From Otis tarda (taxonomy: Eukaryota; Chordata; Aves; Otidiformes; Otididae): a stretch of 64,000 bases of DNA. Position numbers and translations under genes: made by a program. The notes beneath the pieces are model-generated. The model had not been told where the DNA came from and made no database searches. It saw nothing but the letters and a program-made list of their open reading frames with translations. Location: assembly GCA_026413225.1 (NCBI GenBank), contig CM048572.1:2480001-2544000 (forward strand), read 5' to 3'. Positions 24,681 to 36,690 of the stretch are shown here, piece after piece (position 1 is the first letter of the stretch; every line of letters begins with the position of its first letter).

Positions 24681-24722
24681 GCATGTGTATACACATCATA
24701 CACAATCATGGCATATGTATAC
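24679..24722 (+). repeat. Short imperfect tandem duplication with an internal palindrome
   Basis: TGGCATGTGTATAC at 24679 recurs as TGGCATATGTATAC at 24709, 30 bases later. The first copy extends into a perfect 14-base palindrome, ATGTGTATACACAT, at 24683-24696. It is a small local duplication; no function is implied. Confidence 0.6.
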
Positions 24723-26029
24723 AGCTGAGGAAGAAAATCTTTCCCCCTTTGCTAGTGCCCAATCACTGCTAGGTAACTCCAATGAAAGAGATGTTTTCTT
24801 GTCCTGACAGCTTTCCTACTTTCAAATGACTCCAGTAGCAAGCAGCATTGGGTTCTTTTCAGCTTCATGCATGGTGCTGGAAACCTTAGAGATTTTTAAA
24901 CTAGTATTTTCCCCTCTGTTTTCAGCTATTGCTTTCCTTTGTACCTGCACCATTGTCATGTCTGCCCAAATCTTACCCATTGTCAGGCTTCTCTCGGCTT
25001 TGTGCAGGCATCTGTCATTGCCGACAATGAGATCCTATTCTGCTGACTTTCTTGGTTGTCTTCTTGATAAAATAGTTAGTTAAACCAAAGCAAATCTGAA
25101 TCTTCTCATTGAAGGCAGAAGACCCAGGGAAGAATTCCTGTGAAAGATGCCAGCTACAGAAAACACTGATTAATAACATTTGCCTCCAAGCCCGATTTTC
25201 ACTCTTTTGTTCTTCAGATGAATGGTGAATTGGAGGTTCATGCTTGTCAACATCTACCTTGAGTCAAAACATTTTGACATTCAGTTCAAAAGGGAAGCTG
25301 ATCTGTTAGTCAGATCCTTGCCCTTGCAGACCTTGGGTCTGGAGTTGAGCTTCTCTGAAAAAGCCAACTTCCCAAAGCAGAGCTGCTCCGGAGGAGCTCT
25401 GGTGCTTTCCACAGCCAAAGGCCGTTCTGCTGAAACTGTAATGCTTTGCCACATTGCTGTTTTGATATTTTTGTTTCAGATCATCTTCTCCTTAGAAGGC
25501 TACCATTCTGATATCTTCAGAAAAAGGACAAAAAACCTTTCATCTTTTAATTGGCATGGCTTTTTGCTGTACTGCACAAAGCTAAAATTTCAAATAGTCA
25601 AATTTTATCAGTCTGAAAAACCCAGGACTTTGAAATGAGGTGTAAAAGAAGTTAAATTTTCTCCAATATCTGTTTTGATTTTTTGATCAAAACATTCTGG
25701 TAATTTAAATGATTTGGGGATATTTAGGGCTTTGAATTCTAGATTAACGTGCTGAGTCTGCAGCCCTTGAAGTGCTCATGGTATCTCAGATCTGCTCCCA
25801 GCACCTCCAATACCTTAATTCCTCTTTCAGGGCTAATCAAGGACAGCTTTGGTCTGAACAGATAAATGTCCAAACCACAGACTGGTTCCCTAACTCTGCA
25901 AAACACCCTGTGCTCCTTTGAGCGACGTTGCAGGATCAGGCCCTGAGGCCTTCTGGATGCACTTTCATCTCATTAAACTGAAATAAAAGCGAAAAGAGAG
26001 GGTTTCTGCCAAGCCTATATTGGTACAAA

Positions 26030-26170
26030 TTTTGAAATATGGAGCTGGTGAACTTGATTTACTGTCCTGGTAGTTGGTAATTAGCATGGCTATTTGTAAA
26101 TGTTGTGCTGCCTAATCTCCATTCCTGGGAGTTTCATCAGTTTAATCGTGCCCAGGCATTAGCAGTTCCT
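26030..26170. promoter_or_regulatory. Candidate conserved non-coding element
   Basis: TAATTAG at 26078-26084 is followed by two TAATC cores, near 26113 and 26153, in non-repetitive sequence. This cluster of homeodomain motifs is the only support. Confidence 0.22.
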
Positions 26171-26709
26171 CTTGCTCTGAAGTTACCCTAGGAGTGTTTT
26201 GGGAGCATGGTCTGAGCTGGCTCACAGAGGCAGAGACTTGCGGGACTCAGCAAAATCTCCAAGCCCCCATCTGCGCCGGCCCCAGGGACGTGGTGGTGTT
26301 TCTCTGCAAGCTGCCCTTGTGAGAAGGGGTTGCCGAAGGGCATTGGTAGGTCCCTTTGTGATAAAGGCATTGCCAAAGGCTGTTGGTGAGGCCTTGTTGT
26401 CTCTGGCTGGATTTTTCTTTCTGTAAATTCTTATCACGTTCAGTCATACACAATGGAGAGAACTGCAGAGATGACAGGGCTTTATTATTACTTATTATGA
26501 TTTTAAACTTACTCTTTTATTAAAGGTAGGACAGGCTGCTGCCTGACATTTCAGTCAATTCCTTTATTTCATATTTAAAACATAACGAGGAGCCCAATAT
26601 ACTGACTGGCAGCTGCAGCGAGCACCTTACTCATCAAAAGATTTTAAACGTGAGGGGAGTTGCTCACTCAGCACTGATCTCCTGCTGGGAGTCTGTAAGG
26701 AGCAAAATA

Positions 26710-26765
26710 CAACCATTCATGCTGGGAAGGACTTGGAGGTCTCTTCCGTAGGATGCAGTGCTCCT
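26710..26765 (-). repeat. Possible CR1 LINE 3'-end fragment
   Basis: The order CCATTCATGCTGGGAAGG, then a GGAGGTC stretch, resembles the reverse complement of the last part of avian CR1 elements, just inside their terminal octamer repeats. The match is about 35 bases and diverged. The terminal ATTCTATG-type octamers themselves are not preserved. Confidence 0.3.
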
Positions 26766-27035
26766 ATGGGCTGTAAGGGCTGCGGAGCCGTTGTGGGTTC
26801 AGGGCTGGCTGTGTCTGTGCTGCTGCCGGATGGACGGACTCAAAGGCTTGTGCCAAAATTGGAAAAGACGATCTCCATGTAGTGGTCACGGGTGCACTGC
26901 TGCTGTGACCCGAGCGCCCACAACAACCACCGCGTACCCATGGGATGTTTTTAAGTGTCTACCCTGCCTGCCACACATGGAAGGGAATGGATAGGAGAGA
27001 GAAGGCAGGGATTTCCTGAGCACAATGCTGCTTGG

Positions 27036-27390
27036 CCGCAGCTTGCCATGTAGCAGGCAGGGAAACGCTGCCCACTCGCCCCTCTGCCCGCACAGTGCCG
27101 CCGAGGTGGCCCCTCTGCACTCATCGCTCGGCAGCTGCTGGCTTTGGATCTCGGTCGCTTTGCCACCCGGTGGCCCCTCCTGTTCCCAGTACGACTCCTC
27201 TTGCAGGAGCCTGTTTCTGCTGATCCTGTTCATTCTGTTCCCAGTGTATTTTTGTCGTTGGCTGGACGAGTGGGCGAGTTACGCTGCCGGTTGCACTGGC
27301 GCTATCTGTAATGCGATCGCACAGGCACGGAGCGGGACGCTGCCCGGCAGCGCAGGGGCTCCCATGGGCTCGCCCTGAGCAGTGCTCGCT
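27036..27390. promoter_or_regulatory. Small CpG-island-like block without an assigned gene
   Basis: By hand count, 27061-27360 has 24 CpG dinucleotides and about 63% GC, giving an observed/expected ratio near 0.8, in strong contrast to the CpG-poor flanks. In birds and mammals this usually marks an unmethylated promoter or a developmental regulatory element. Open frames of 117 codons (plus, 27025-27378) and 180 codons (minus, 27121-27663) cover it, but they overlap each other and match no family I recognise, so they are probably a by-product of GC content. It could be a first exon or promoter of an unannotated or non-coding transcript. Confidence 0.5.
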
Positions 27391-29019
27391 CTCCCTTGCT
27401 TTCTCAGCTTCTGAAACCAACAGCATCCAGTCTTCCCGTCTGTGCTGGAGCAAGAAGAGTTGGGTTACATTTCTGGAGTGACTTCGGTGAAAGGGAAAGT
27501 TATTAATTGGCACTATAGCTGGCAAACATTGCCCAGCAATGAAGTTTACTACAGCAATACTGCAAGGGTACTGGAGGCCAAAATATACCTGAGTACCCAT
27601 GACGTGTTCCAAAGGATATATGTGAAATACAGCCTTTGTAGGAGTGTCACTGTCTCTGTTCATCTCTTTACAGAACTTACTCTTTCTGAAAGCCCCAGCC
27701 TTTGGAAATGTGATTTAGTATGAATTCCACCTTTTTCTCTTCATTCCATCTTCCCTTCAAGTGACTTTCTAATCATCTTGATTGCATTTGGGTTTGAGGT
27801 TTGAACTTGCAAATTCCACATTGCTCCTTTTCTTTTTTGTTTTTCCCCTTAACTTTTTAATGATTTCTGGATACTGAGGGTAGGCAGATGCTATGTGGGA
27901 TCTTTTGCCTTGGCTGGACGCTCATATGTATCCTCAGTGAGCCCGTGTGGCAACGGGGACTGCTGCGCTGTGCTCAGACAACGCTTCTTGATCTGTGAGC
28001 ATCAAGGTGCTCAGCTCACCCTTCTGCCTGCTGTCTATGCCACACGGCAAGGAACAAAGTGAGCAGTGATGAAAGCAGGAAAGATCACTGCATTTCAGAT
28101 CACATGGCAGCTGACCTTGTTTTCAACATGTCACTGACCCTGGAAACTTCAAGCATGGAATACAAGGGATCTTGTAAACCCTTGCAGTGCCTGAGAAGCA
28201 GACTCTGCCTTGGAAGGGTTTGGGAGGGTTTCTCCCTGCACATCTGCCATCAGCTGAGTCTGAAAATGTTTGTGCTCCCCTAATTGTCATGTCAACTACT
28301 ATAGAAATAATAGTGAGACAAGAGGCGTCAGTGGGATTCAGTGCCTGTGTTTGCCAACCAAAAGGAGCTCAGGGTGTCAAACTTCAGAGCTGAGCCGTTT
28401 TGGAGAGTAAGAAATAGCAGAGTAACATGGAGAGCTGCTCCTCAGTATGAGTTTTACATCCGTGCCACTGCTCTGGTTTCAGTGTTAAATCAGAAGCAGA
28501 AAGCCATGGTTGAGGTTTGGGCCTTTTTCTTCTTATTTCCCCCACAAAGATTCAGAAAGACGGCACCGTGTGTACCTCAACAAGCTGCAAAACTGAATTA
28601 GAGGGAGTGAAAGATCAGCAGAAGCAAGTCCCTTGAAACACAGGGGGCAGGCCCTGTATGTCCCCTAGGGTTCCTGCTATTGGGGGGCAGTGGGGGACTC
28701 TGGTTCAGCTGTACTGGAGGAAGTGGGAACCCCAGGATGCAGGGCTGGCTTGCTGAGATGGGAGTAGCTCTTTGACTGTCCTTCATGGGAAATTCAGAGG
28801 GGATGGGAAGGACTTGGAGAAGCAGAGATGTGTTTGAGGGAGGAAATAGTAACAGATGGATGGGAAGATTGTCTTTCTGTGGGTTGAAACCCAGGGAGAT
28901 GGTGCGTGGTGTTATATGGGGATATTTGGCCAAAGATACCACTGCAGTGCTGTCCTCAAACGGGAGAGAGCTGGAGTGACGTTAAGGTATAAATAAGAGC
29001 AGGCAGAATAATTGCTGAT

Positions 29020-29060
29020 GGCATTCCAATGGGAAACTGAGGCAAATCTATTACACATCA
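29020..29060 (+). repeat. Possible MIR/CORE-SINE scrap
   Basis: TGGGAAACTGAGGCAAA near 29030-29046 matches the most conserved part of MIR-type SINEs. The flanks do not extend the similarity convincingly, so this could be chance. Confidence 0.25.
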
Positions 29061-29141
29061 TCAAAGGGTGCTGGCAGTGGAGGTCTACCTTGCAGTTGTT
29101 TAAATAGTACGAATAACAGAGAAGCGTGTGCTGGCCACAGC

Positions 29142-29185
29142 GGTGCTCCAGCTGTGCTCAGCTGGTGCTCCAGCCGTGCTCAGAG
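29142..29185 (+). repeat. 22-bp tandem duplication
   Basis: Two adjacent 22-base units at 29142-29163 and 29164-29185 share GGTGCTCCAGC and GTGCTCAG and differ at few positions. It is a simple local duplication with no evident function. Confidence 0.8.
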
Positions 29186-31540
29186 CTGACTGGTACAGCT
29201 GCAGCACGGGGAATTTGTCTCTGTGCCATAACCTGCGAGCATTCGGAGGGTCCTGTGGTTGGTCTCCTCCGTGGACCAGCGCAGCAGATGCTGAGGTTTG
29301 GACTTGCTCAAGTGAGAAGTAGTTCAGAGCAGCTGGTGCGGCTTGCAGTGTGTGCAGAGCCACAGATGGTGTACGTGGTGTACCCCAGCTTAGCAACAGA
29401 GCCAGCGGGACTCCAGACAGTGGGCCCAGCCCTTCATGCCCCTTATTTTGTACACCGTACCAAAAAATCAGTCAAAACAGGAATGATTCATGTACAGAGC
29501 TGGGTTGGATCCTCGTCCAGAATTCAGTGCAGAGTATTTACAAGTGTGCTATTTTCCTCCAGTTGAAGAGTCCTACTGGGAAACAAGTCAGAGCTAAATC
29601 AGCAGTGGATTTTGTGTCAGAGGCTGTACTGATGTACTGTCTGTCTGCTAACAAGGAAAGAGTCCCTGCAGCTTTCTTAATCTTTCCTTAATATGTGCCA
29701 TACCAGCTTAGATGCAACGTGTTGTCAGTGGCCATGCAAAACTCATGCAAAGGTGGTTGGAGGGTGGTAGGCCAAAATGGCGAGGCCACAGCAAGCTGTG
29801 TGATATTGGTGAGACCTGGAAGGCTGATTGCCTTTGCCTCACTCGTGTTTCTCCTTTCCCCAAGAGCTTTTCGTTTAGATATTCAGCAAATGGCAAATAC
29901 AGCCCAGTTTGCCCAGTTGACTAGGAAACTGATATTCCCAGAGCCAGGTCTCAAATAAATGACCTCCTACAAACAGCTATGGAGAAGAGCAGGTGTTGCA
30001 AAACCTGTCTGGCTGTTCTCCTTGCTGATCTTGGAGGCCAAAGTGTTTGGGTGCGTTACCTCTGGACAGCAGTGGAAGGCAGGTGTGGTGTGGACTTCCA
30101 AACTCAAGGGCTGCTGCTCTTTAGCTTGTATTTGGATGCACGGTTAACCCTCTGTGCAACTACGCTACCCGCTCTCACACCTCGGCAGGCCAAGCAGAGG
30201 TCTCAGTGACCCGATGGGAGCTCTTGAAGGAGCTCCTGAGCTGTCTGTGCTGTATCCAGCACCACAGGACAGGTATCAGACTACAGGGAAGGGGGTAATG
30301 TTTTGAGGTGTTTCCGTTGCTTTAGTGTTCCTAATTCTGGGCTTTGTTGGCAGCTGACAAGATAAAGCTGGGATCTGGCAGAAAATGGAGAGTCTTGACT
30401 TGAAAACTTGGGCAGCTGGATGTGTTAGCAACTTGTTTGGTTTTTTCCTATCAAGTTTTGCAACTGATGTGGCTTTTGTTGTGTCACCAGAAAAAAATGT
30501 TTCTCCAGACTGCGGTTCTTGTGCTTTTAGGAGTGGAAATTTCCATGGATGTCTCTGACTGTTCAAAAGAACCAAACCTGCAGACAGATCTTTCTTAATT
30601 CATTTTCCATCACTCTGCTCAGCACTCTCTCCTTCAACCTTTGACAGCAGATGTTCTGAGGAAAGTTCAGAAAATGCTGCGTTTGACTCCTTCCCTGGCC
30701 ACCATCTCTCTTTTGCTCTCCATGGGTGGTGTGCTCATGTATGTGATGGGGTAGATGTTTAGCTCTTGCATCGACCTCCTCTGGAGAAGCCATGCCTGAT
30801 CAGAGTGTGATGTATGCCACAGAAGAATAATACTGTGATTTCTTTGAATTTTAGGGAACTTGCAGCATGTCCAGGACTTGTCGTCTTTCAGCGGTTGTGT
30901 TTGCTGAGGTCTGTAGGCACGGAGATAATTCTGAATATCCCCTTGGATGTGTTCCCACTTTATATTGGCTCCTTTATGCACTGTCCCCTGTTCAGGATGT
31001 CTTCTGGCATCTCTTTCCCCCTCATTTGCAGTCATGAGAAGATGCTGTGAGGGTATCTGTGACGATGCCTGGATGTCAATAAGCTGCCACGGTGATGGAG
31101 TACAGAACCAGCCCGGGTGTGCGCAGCAAATCAACAGTGCTCGTGGAGGCTCTGCAGAGCAGATCAGTCACCTCTCTCCTCCGCCACACCTGACATCTGT
31201 CCTGGGTTTTGAAGCAAGCCCTCTTCTAAATGACTTGCAGGACACCACAGAATGATAACTGCTTAAAAAAAAAAACCAAAGCAAGCAGAGTAGGAAGCCC
31301 TCTGTACATCCAGTTTTAGACTTCTCTTTTCTTAAAAACAAACCAGATGGCAATACCGAAATCGAATGCTTATCAATGGAAGTGCACAGAGTACAATGCA
31401 GCTATGCAAATCTGAAGGGGCGACTGTTTCTCACAGAGTGCTGGTCACGAATAATCTGCTTAACGGTTGTTTCTAAAGCATCTGTCCTGGAATGAGGGTG
31501 TAAATGTAACAGGTGACTCACACATTAATACAACCAATGA

Positions 31541-31630
31541 AGGAAAATACGAATTGCCAGGCTGGATCAGACCCCTCTTGCTTACATTTATATTGTGATT
31601 TAAAACCAAAAGTAGCTACTTCAGAGCAAA
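31541..31630 (+). repeat. Old amniote interspersed repeat fragment
   Basis: GAATTGCCAGGCTGGATCAG at 31551-31570, followed by ACC, is close to a motif I recognise from an old, widespread reptile/bird repeat in which 'tgccatactggatcagacc' precedes 'ggtccatctag'. A TACTTCAGAG-like piece downstream also fits that family. The copy is fragmentary and I cannot name the family with confidence. Confidence 0.35.
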
Positions 31631-32737
31631 GGTTTTTAGTTTACCTTCATGAGTGTTTTCTAGGTCTCTTACTGTTCTCTGAATTCTTGCCGTCTCTGCT
31701 GTCCCTGTTTTGAGCCAGAATGACCACTACAGTTGTACTATTAGATTAAGCATCTGTGTGTCCAAAGACACGGTAGCTTCCTGAGAGAGTCAACTGATTT
31801 TGCTGTCTTGTCTGTTCTTCTCTAACTCCTGAAGATCTCAACGTCCTTCCTCTGCTCTGAGGCATTCTCATTATTTGATTTTTCTCCCATATAATCTGTC
31901 TGTATTCTACATGCTGAAGTCTTTGGTTTCCCCTACTTCAGAAGCTGAATTAGAGAATCTGCAATGCTGTTCTCCCATGGTGAAGCCGAGCTACATGAGA
32001 ACACTCAGAGGGAGCAAACAATTCTGTCAATTGAAGAACTCCGAACCCCTCCATGCGAAGCTGCCAGGTGTATCTGCAGGAGAGAAAACACATGTCCTCT
32101 GCCTGGAACAATCCCAGCAAAAGGATGAGAGGAACTAAGTGAAAGGGAAAAGGCTTTCTCCTGACAAAGCCTGGAGAAAAGCCAGAGCTCAGGGCTGCAT
32201 GGATGGGACAAGCATTTATTTCCTCCTGCATGTCACTCTCAAACCCCTCTCAGCACTCGGATGGCCGTGCTGGAGGGCTTGGCCTCCTGGGCTGTGCTCG
32301 GCACGTGGAAGCTGGTGGCTGGAGGAGCCATGGCAGGAGTGTAGTGGGGCTCACAAGTGCTGCTCCAGCTGCAGGGGTGAAGGTGGTCCTGAGCCCCCAG
32401 AGCTGCGTCTGCTACTCCTCTTGTTGTGAGATTCTGCTCTGGCTCCTTACTGCTGTGCTTCTGAATTGTGCACCTTATTAAATTAGTCCCTCTTTTTTCC
32501 TTGAGAAGGGTCCTTGCTCTTCTCATGTCTGGGAATACACTTTCCTTCCTGGATTTCATATAGATTAATTACTTTCACCGTCACAATCCTATTTTCATAT
32601 TGACTAGTCTCTGCTGAGTGTCCAGCTGTGAAATAGCAGGACAGGAGTGGAATAGGACCAGCAGCAGATTAATTTTGAAGCCCCGACCCAACTTGTAGAA
32701 CTGGAAGATATGAATCATTTAAGTTGTGCTTCATCAG

Positions 32738-32738
<1 letters not shown>

Positions 32739-32771
<33 letters not shown>
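32739..32771 (+). repeat. T15-A18 homopolymer palindrome
   Basis: Fifteen T residues (32739-32753) switch directly to eighteen A residues (32754-32771). The run is framed by AGC on the left and GCT on the right, giving a near-perfect inverted repeat of about 36 bases with no loop. Such a sequence can extrude as a hairpin and is difficult to sequence and replicate faithfully. Confidence 0.9.
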
Positions 32772-34314
32772 GCTTGCTGCTTTGAAAGTAGCCTCTTTGG
32801 AAAATCAAGAGAAAGAGTTCCAGCCTTTTGCAGAAGGAGTCGGTGAGTCAGGATGTTTCCTGTCAATCCCTGTGCTCTAGAAACCATCAAGACTGAGCTG
32901 CAAAGGTGGGTTTCAGAGGGCACAAGGATGGCTGTGTTTGGGAGGGATGTAACACACCCTACCCAGGACCAGGCTTTCAGACCTGTGCAAACACAGTGGT
33001 TGTGCAGAACAACATTTTGTTTCTGCTTTCTAATGTACCTTTCTCTGACCTATAGCAAGACCAATACTCACAGTGGCTTGGCTTTCCTCTGCGCCATTAA
33101 AACACGTGCTATTCTGTCTGTTGTGCAAGGAGAACGTGGGAGAGCCAGAAGGACTAAGCGCTGTTATTGTGCCGTGCTCAGCCATGTGAGTAGGTCTAGG
33201 AAGTCGGCAGGCATGTGCGGGGGGGATGCTTTTGGAGGAACGTGATATTGTGTAGTTGCAGAATTAATATTTAAGAGACTTAAGTAAGACCATAGAGAAA
33301 TGTGAGGTGGACTTGGGAACTCCCGTCTTTTACAGTGCTTCAATTGCTCAGGTTTGGAATAAAAACTGCCCAGCCATAGGAAAGGAACAGCCGATTTCTG
33401 AAGGTCTTTAGAACGCTAGGATAATTGAGGTGTATTAACATAACGGAATAAAAATGGATGTACATGAAGGCTGGGTTTGACAAATCACTTTGTAGACAGT
33501 CCGGGTGACTAGAAACACTTATTTGTCAGCTGTGCTGTCAGTGATGCTGATGGTCAGCTCTTCAAGGGAGTGTTAGGAAAGGGTAAGACAAGTGTTAAAC
33601 TCTTCTGAAAATCCTCCCTAACCACTCTTTTAACTGTAGTTCTTTGGAGATGCTGACATTTTAACCCTGTGGCCCAAATCCTGAGTATTTTAGATGGAGA
33701 TAAACAGAATCTATTCTTTGCTTGCCTTACTGACAGCATCCATTTGAAACTGGAGGAGATATAGTAGTTTTGATTGGACACTGTCCATCAAATGTAATAA
33801 CATTTTTGGAACCACTTTACAAAAGTCAAAATGTTTAATCTAGGAAAACTCAAAACATGACATCAACTCATCCGTCCCCATTTTTTTCCTAGCAGGACTA
33901 GCTGTTGATGCAGTAGAAGTCTGTGTATGTTTGATTATTCTAAAGCAGCATGTTTGGTGAGAAAATTATTTCTTCCCAAATGGTAGCCTTTTTTTTTTTT
34001 CCTTTGGTTGCATCTATTGGTGACGAGCTCACACTGCCTCATAGATTACTGGCTATCCTATTTTCTTCATTGAGGTACTTTTTAGACTGATTTGCTTCTC
34101 ATGAAAGACATCAAATAACTTAAAGAGGCTGAGTGGTGGTACATGTGCTGACACCAAACCACCTCATAATCATGGTGCTGCTCCTTGGATAATCTTGATT
34201 CTGCACAGAAGTTTCACCTCTTATCACCTCATCTAGCTCTTGCCTGTTTTTGCCAGGAATGGGTTTGGCCCAATTTGGTAACTCCTGAGGCATCTTCAGT
34301 TCCATCTCTCTCCC

Positions 34315-34340
34315 TTTTTTTTTTTTTTTTTTTTTTTTTT
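34315..34340 (+). repeat. T26 homopolymer
   Basis: This is the longest single-base run in the window, 26 T residues. The flanking sequence does not resemble a retrogene or LINE in the minus orientation, so I treat it as a simple repeat rather than a poly(A) tail. Confidence 0.9.
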
Positions 34341-36484
34341 ATGAAAAAGAGGAAAGTCTAAGGCTCCCTCACTGTCTATGAGAGGCTAAACCAACTTTAT
34401 GAAGTCCTCAACCTTCCATTTTGATAGCTGAGGTCTGTTTACATCTTGTAAATAAGATCTAATATTCTTTTAAAAAAAAAATCTCTTTAGTGTTGAATGT
34501 TCACACCTCATTAAAACATCAAGTTTCTTCTTGTTTCCTAGTTCAAAGCCTTGGACATCCAGCATTTGACATTCTCACAGAGCTGCTATCACTTAGGAGA
34601 GGAAAATTTCCTCCTGAGTTCAGTACTCAGTGAGTTTCTCTGAGTTTTAACTTGTTCCTGTGTTGGGAAACAGCAAAGACAAGTATTTGCTCTCCATTTC
34701 CTAGCTCTCTCAGGACTCTGATTAACCTGCTGCTCATTGCCTTTCTAAGGCAAATTCAAGTTTTTGTTCTCTCTCTGTAGGAGTAAGAAAAAGTCATTCC
34801 CATTACTGCTCTGTGAATCTCTGCCAAGCCCGTGCTAGCTGGTCTGTGGGGCTTGGTGGACGGCAGGCAAGTCCTCATGAGGTTAAGACGCTGTTTCACA
34901 TAGGAGCATTGCACTGATCAGTAATATTTGCCGTTCATTACATACATTAAATGCCTGTTGGCTAGGGGGCCAAAAATATGAAATGTTAAAATAAAACTCG
35001 CAGTATAGCTTCGGACTGGGTAGAAATAATACATATATGGTCTATGCCATACAAATGACTAATTTTAAAGCTGTATCTTAAACATGACTCTCCACTGGGC
35101 AGCCACATTCAGATTTAAACATTTGACATCCCTAGAGCTTGGCATGGCAGGGCTCTGAGCAGTGGTTGACACCTACAATGTGGCCCAGATCTTTATAAAA
35201 TCAAGATTAAAGACCTATAATGATGAAGCAGGGCTGGGATTCTGCAGCACTTGCTTGTTTCAAATCTCAGCATACTCTTCGCAAATGCCTGCCCTTTCTC
35301 AAGTGCTCCTGTTGATTGCTTGCGTGCTCCGTACCAGGCAGAGTCGTGTGAGGGAGACGCCACCACATTCAGCAGATGCCTCCTGCTTTGTTAAAATCTG
35401 TTAAATTTACACCCATTGTAATAACATGCCAATTCCTTGGCTATGAAGAGAAGGAAATGCAAAAGTTTTTCGTTTTCATAATCATCTTTGCTAGTCATAG
35501 GGCAGCTGGAATAATGTGTTCTCTTTCCAATGAAAACAAAGGCATAAAAATAGATCTTCAGAGACTAGAACAGTGGCAAGAAGATCTTTAAATAAAACCC
35601 TTCAGAATACTCTATTTTCAAATTTGCTGCTTCAAATAGATTCACTGCCTTGCCTTCTCTCCAGAAGATGCTTTTATCAGATCCAAAACAAAAGGATGTT
35701 TAGTCAGAAAACCTTTAGTAAAGCTTTTCTAACAACTGACTGTAGCACCTTAGCCAAAATCAAGCGTCTATATGTACATGTGTGTATAGTATCCTTGCAA
35801 TTTTCACTGAGTGTGGTTGTCTTCATCCCTGGCCACTGCTGCTCAATTACTGCTGCATTTCCCTGCAGAGAAGGCTCACTCACTTGCGGATGAAACAGGA
35901 GGAAAATCTCAGGACTTAATTGGTGTGATGAAATTAATGTATTTTCTGGGCAACACCCATCACCTTATTCTCTCACGCTGTGGGTGAGGATGTGTGTTGC
36001 CGGAGCAGGCAGAGTGGCTGCTGACCACTTAGGGCTAGGTATTCTCATGGTTGTCAAGCAGAAGAGCAGGCACCCTCAGGATGATGCCTTCAGGAAGACA
36101 AAACCATCATAGAGTTCACAGCCCCTAAAGCTGGCTACCTGAGCAGCAGAAAGCTGCATCCTTGGGTCACCATTAAGCACCCTGGTATCCCAGTCTCCAT
36201 TCCTGAAAATGAGTTTCTTTTCCTCTTCTCTGTGGCTAATGCATTACCACAGACATGTTAGTGCCTGTCCATGGCTGATTTTGAATCTTCTCTGCATTTC
36301 TTTTCTGCTCAAGGAAGATCCTGGATCTGAGCAATGGAATCGGTCAGAGCAATAAGAGCATTGCCAGGTTGGCAGCTAGAATTTCACACTCAAGCAGATT
36401 GTCGTTGTCGTTCCAGCACCTCCAGCAGCGGGCTGGCTTGGGCACGAGTGCTGGAGTTTGGCAAATCTAGCTTTTGGTTTCGGG

Positions 36485-36690
36485 CTTTTTACAAACTCAC
36501 TGTGTGAATCTGGGCAACTCGCTTAATTTCCCTGAGCGTGATCCAGAACCCAGGGAAGTCAAGGAGAGTCGTTCCTAAAACTTAAATATGCTTTAAATCG
36601 GCTCTTTAGGTCTCTGTTCCTAGTCTATAAAATGGTAAATGCTCGCTCTCTCATATAATGGTTGTAAACTCTGCGTGACAGGGTTTGTTT
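36485..36690 (-). repeat. MIR/CORE-SINE-like fragment, reverse orientation
   Basis: In order on the plus strand are TGTGTGAATCTGGGCAACTC, then GCTTAATTTCCCTGAG, then a TCTATAAAATGGTAAAT stretch, then CATATAATGGTTGTAAACT. This is the order seen in the reverse complement of MIR-type SINEs ('tgaccttgggcaagtcac', 'cctcagtttcc', 'tctgtaaaatggg', 'catagggttgttg'). An insertion of about 50 bases separates the second and third pieces. The element is old and diverged and lacks recognisable target duplications. Confidence 0.55.

Larger units (their letters stand above)
22227..27035. other. Unique non-coding sequence with two enhancer-like blocks
   Basis: No gene is recognised. Frames of 85 codons (24826-25083) and 138 codons (25222-25638) have no domain or family resemblance. 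Blocks at 24500-24700 and 26030-26170 have enhancer-like motif content and are listed separately. A possible short CR1 3' fragment lies at 26710-26765. Confidence 0.5.
27391..36484. other. Unique non-coding sequence with minor old repeats
   Basis: No gene is recognised. A 93-codon frame at 27442-27723, a 146-codon frame at 29126-29566 and a 155-codon minus-strand frame at 30667-31134 show no recognisable domain. Small tandem, homopolymer and old interspersed fragments inside this span are listed separately. Confidence 0.5.
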
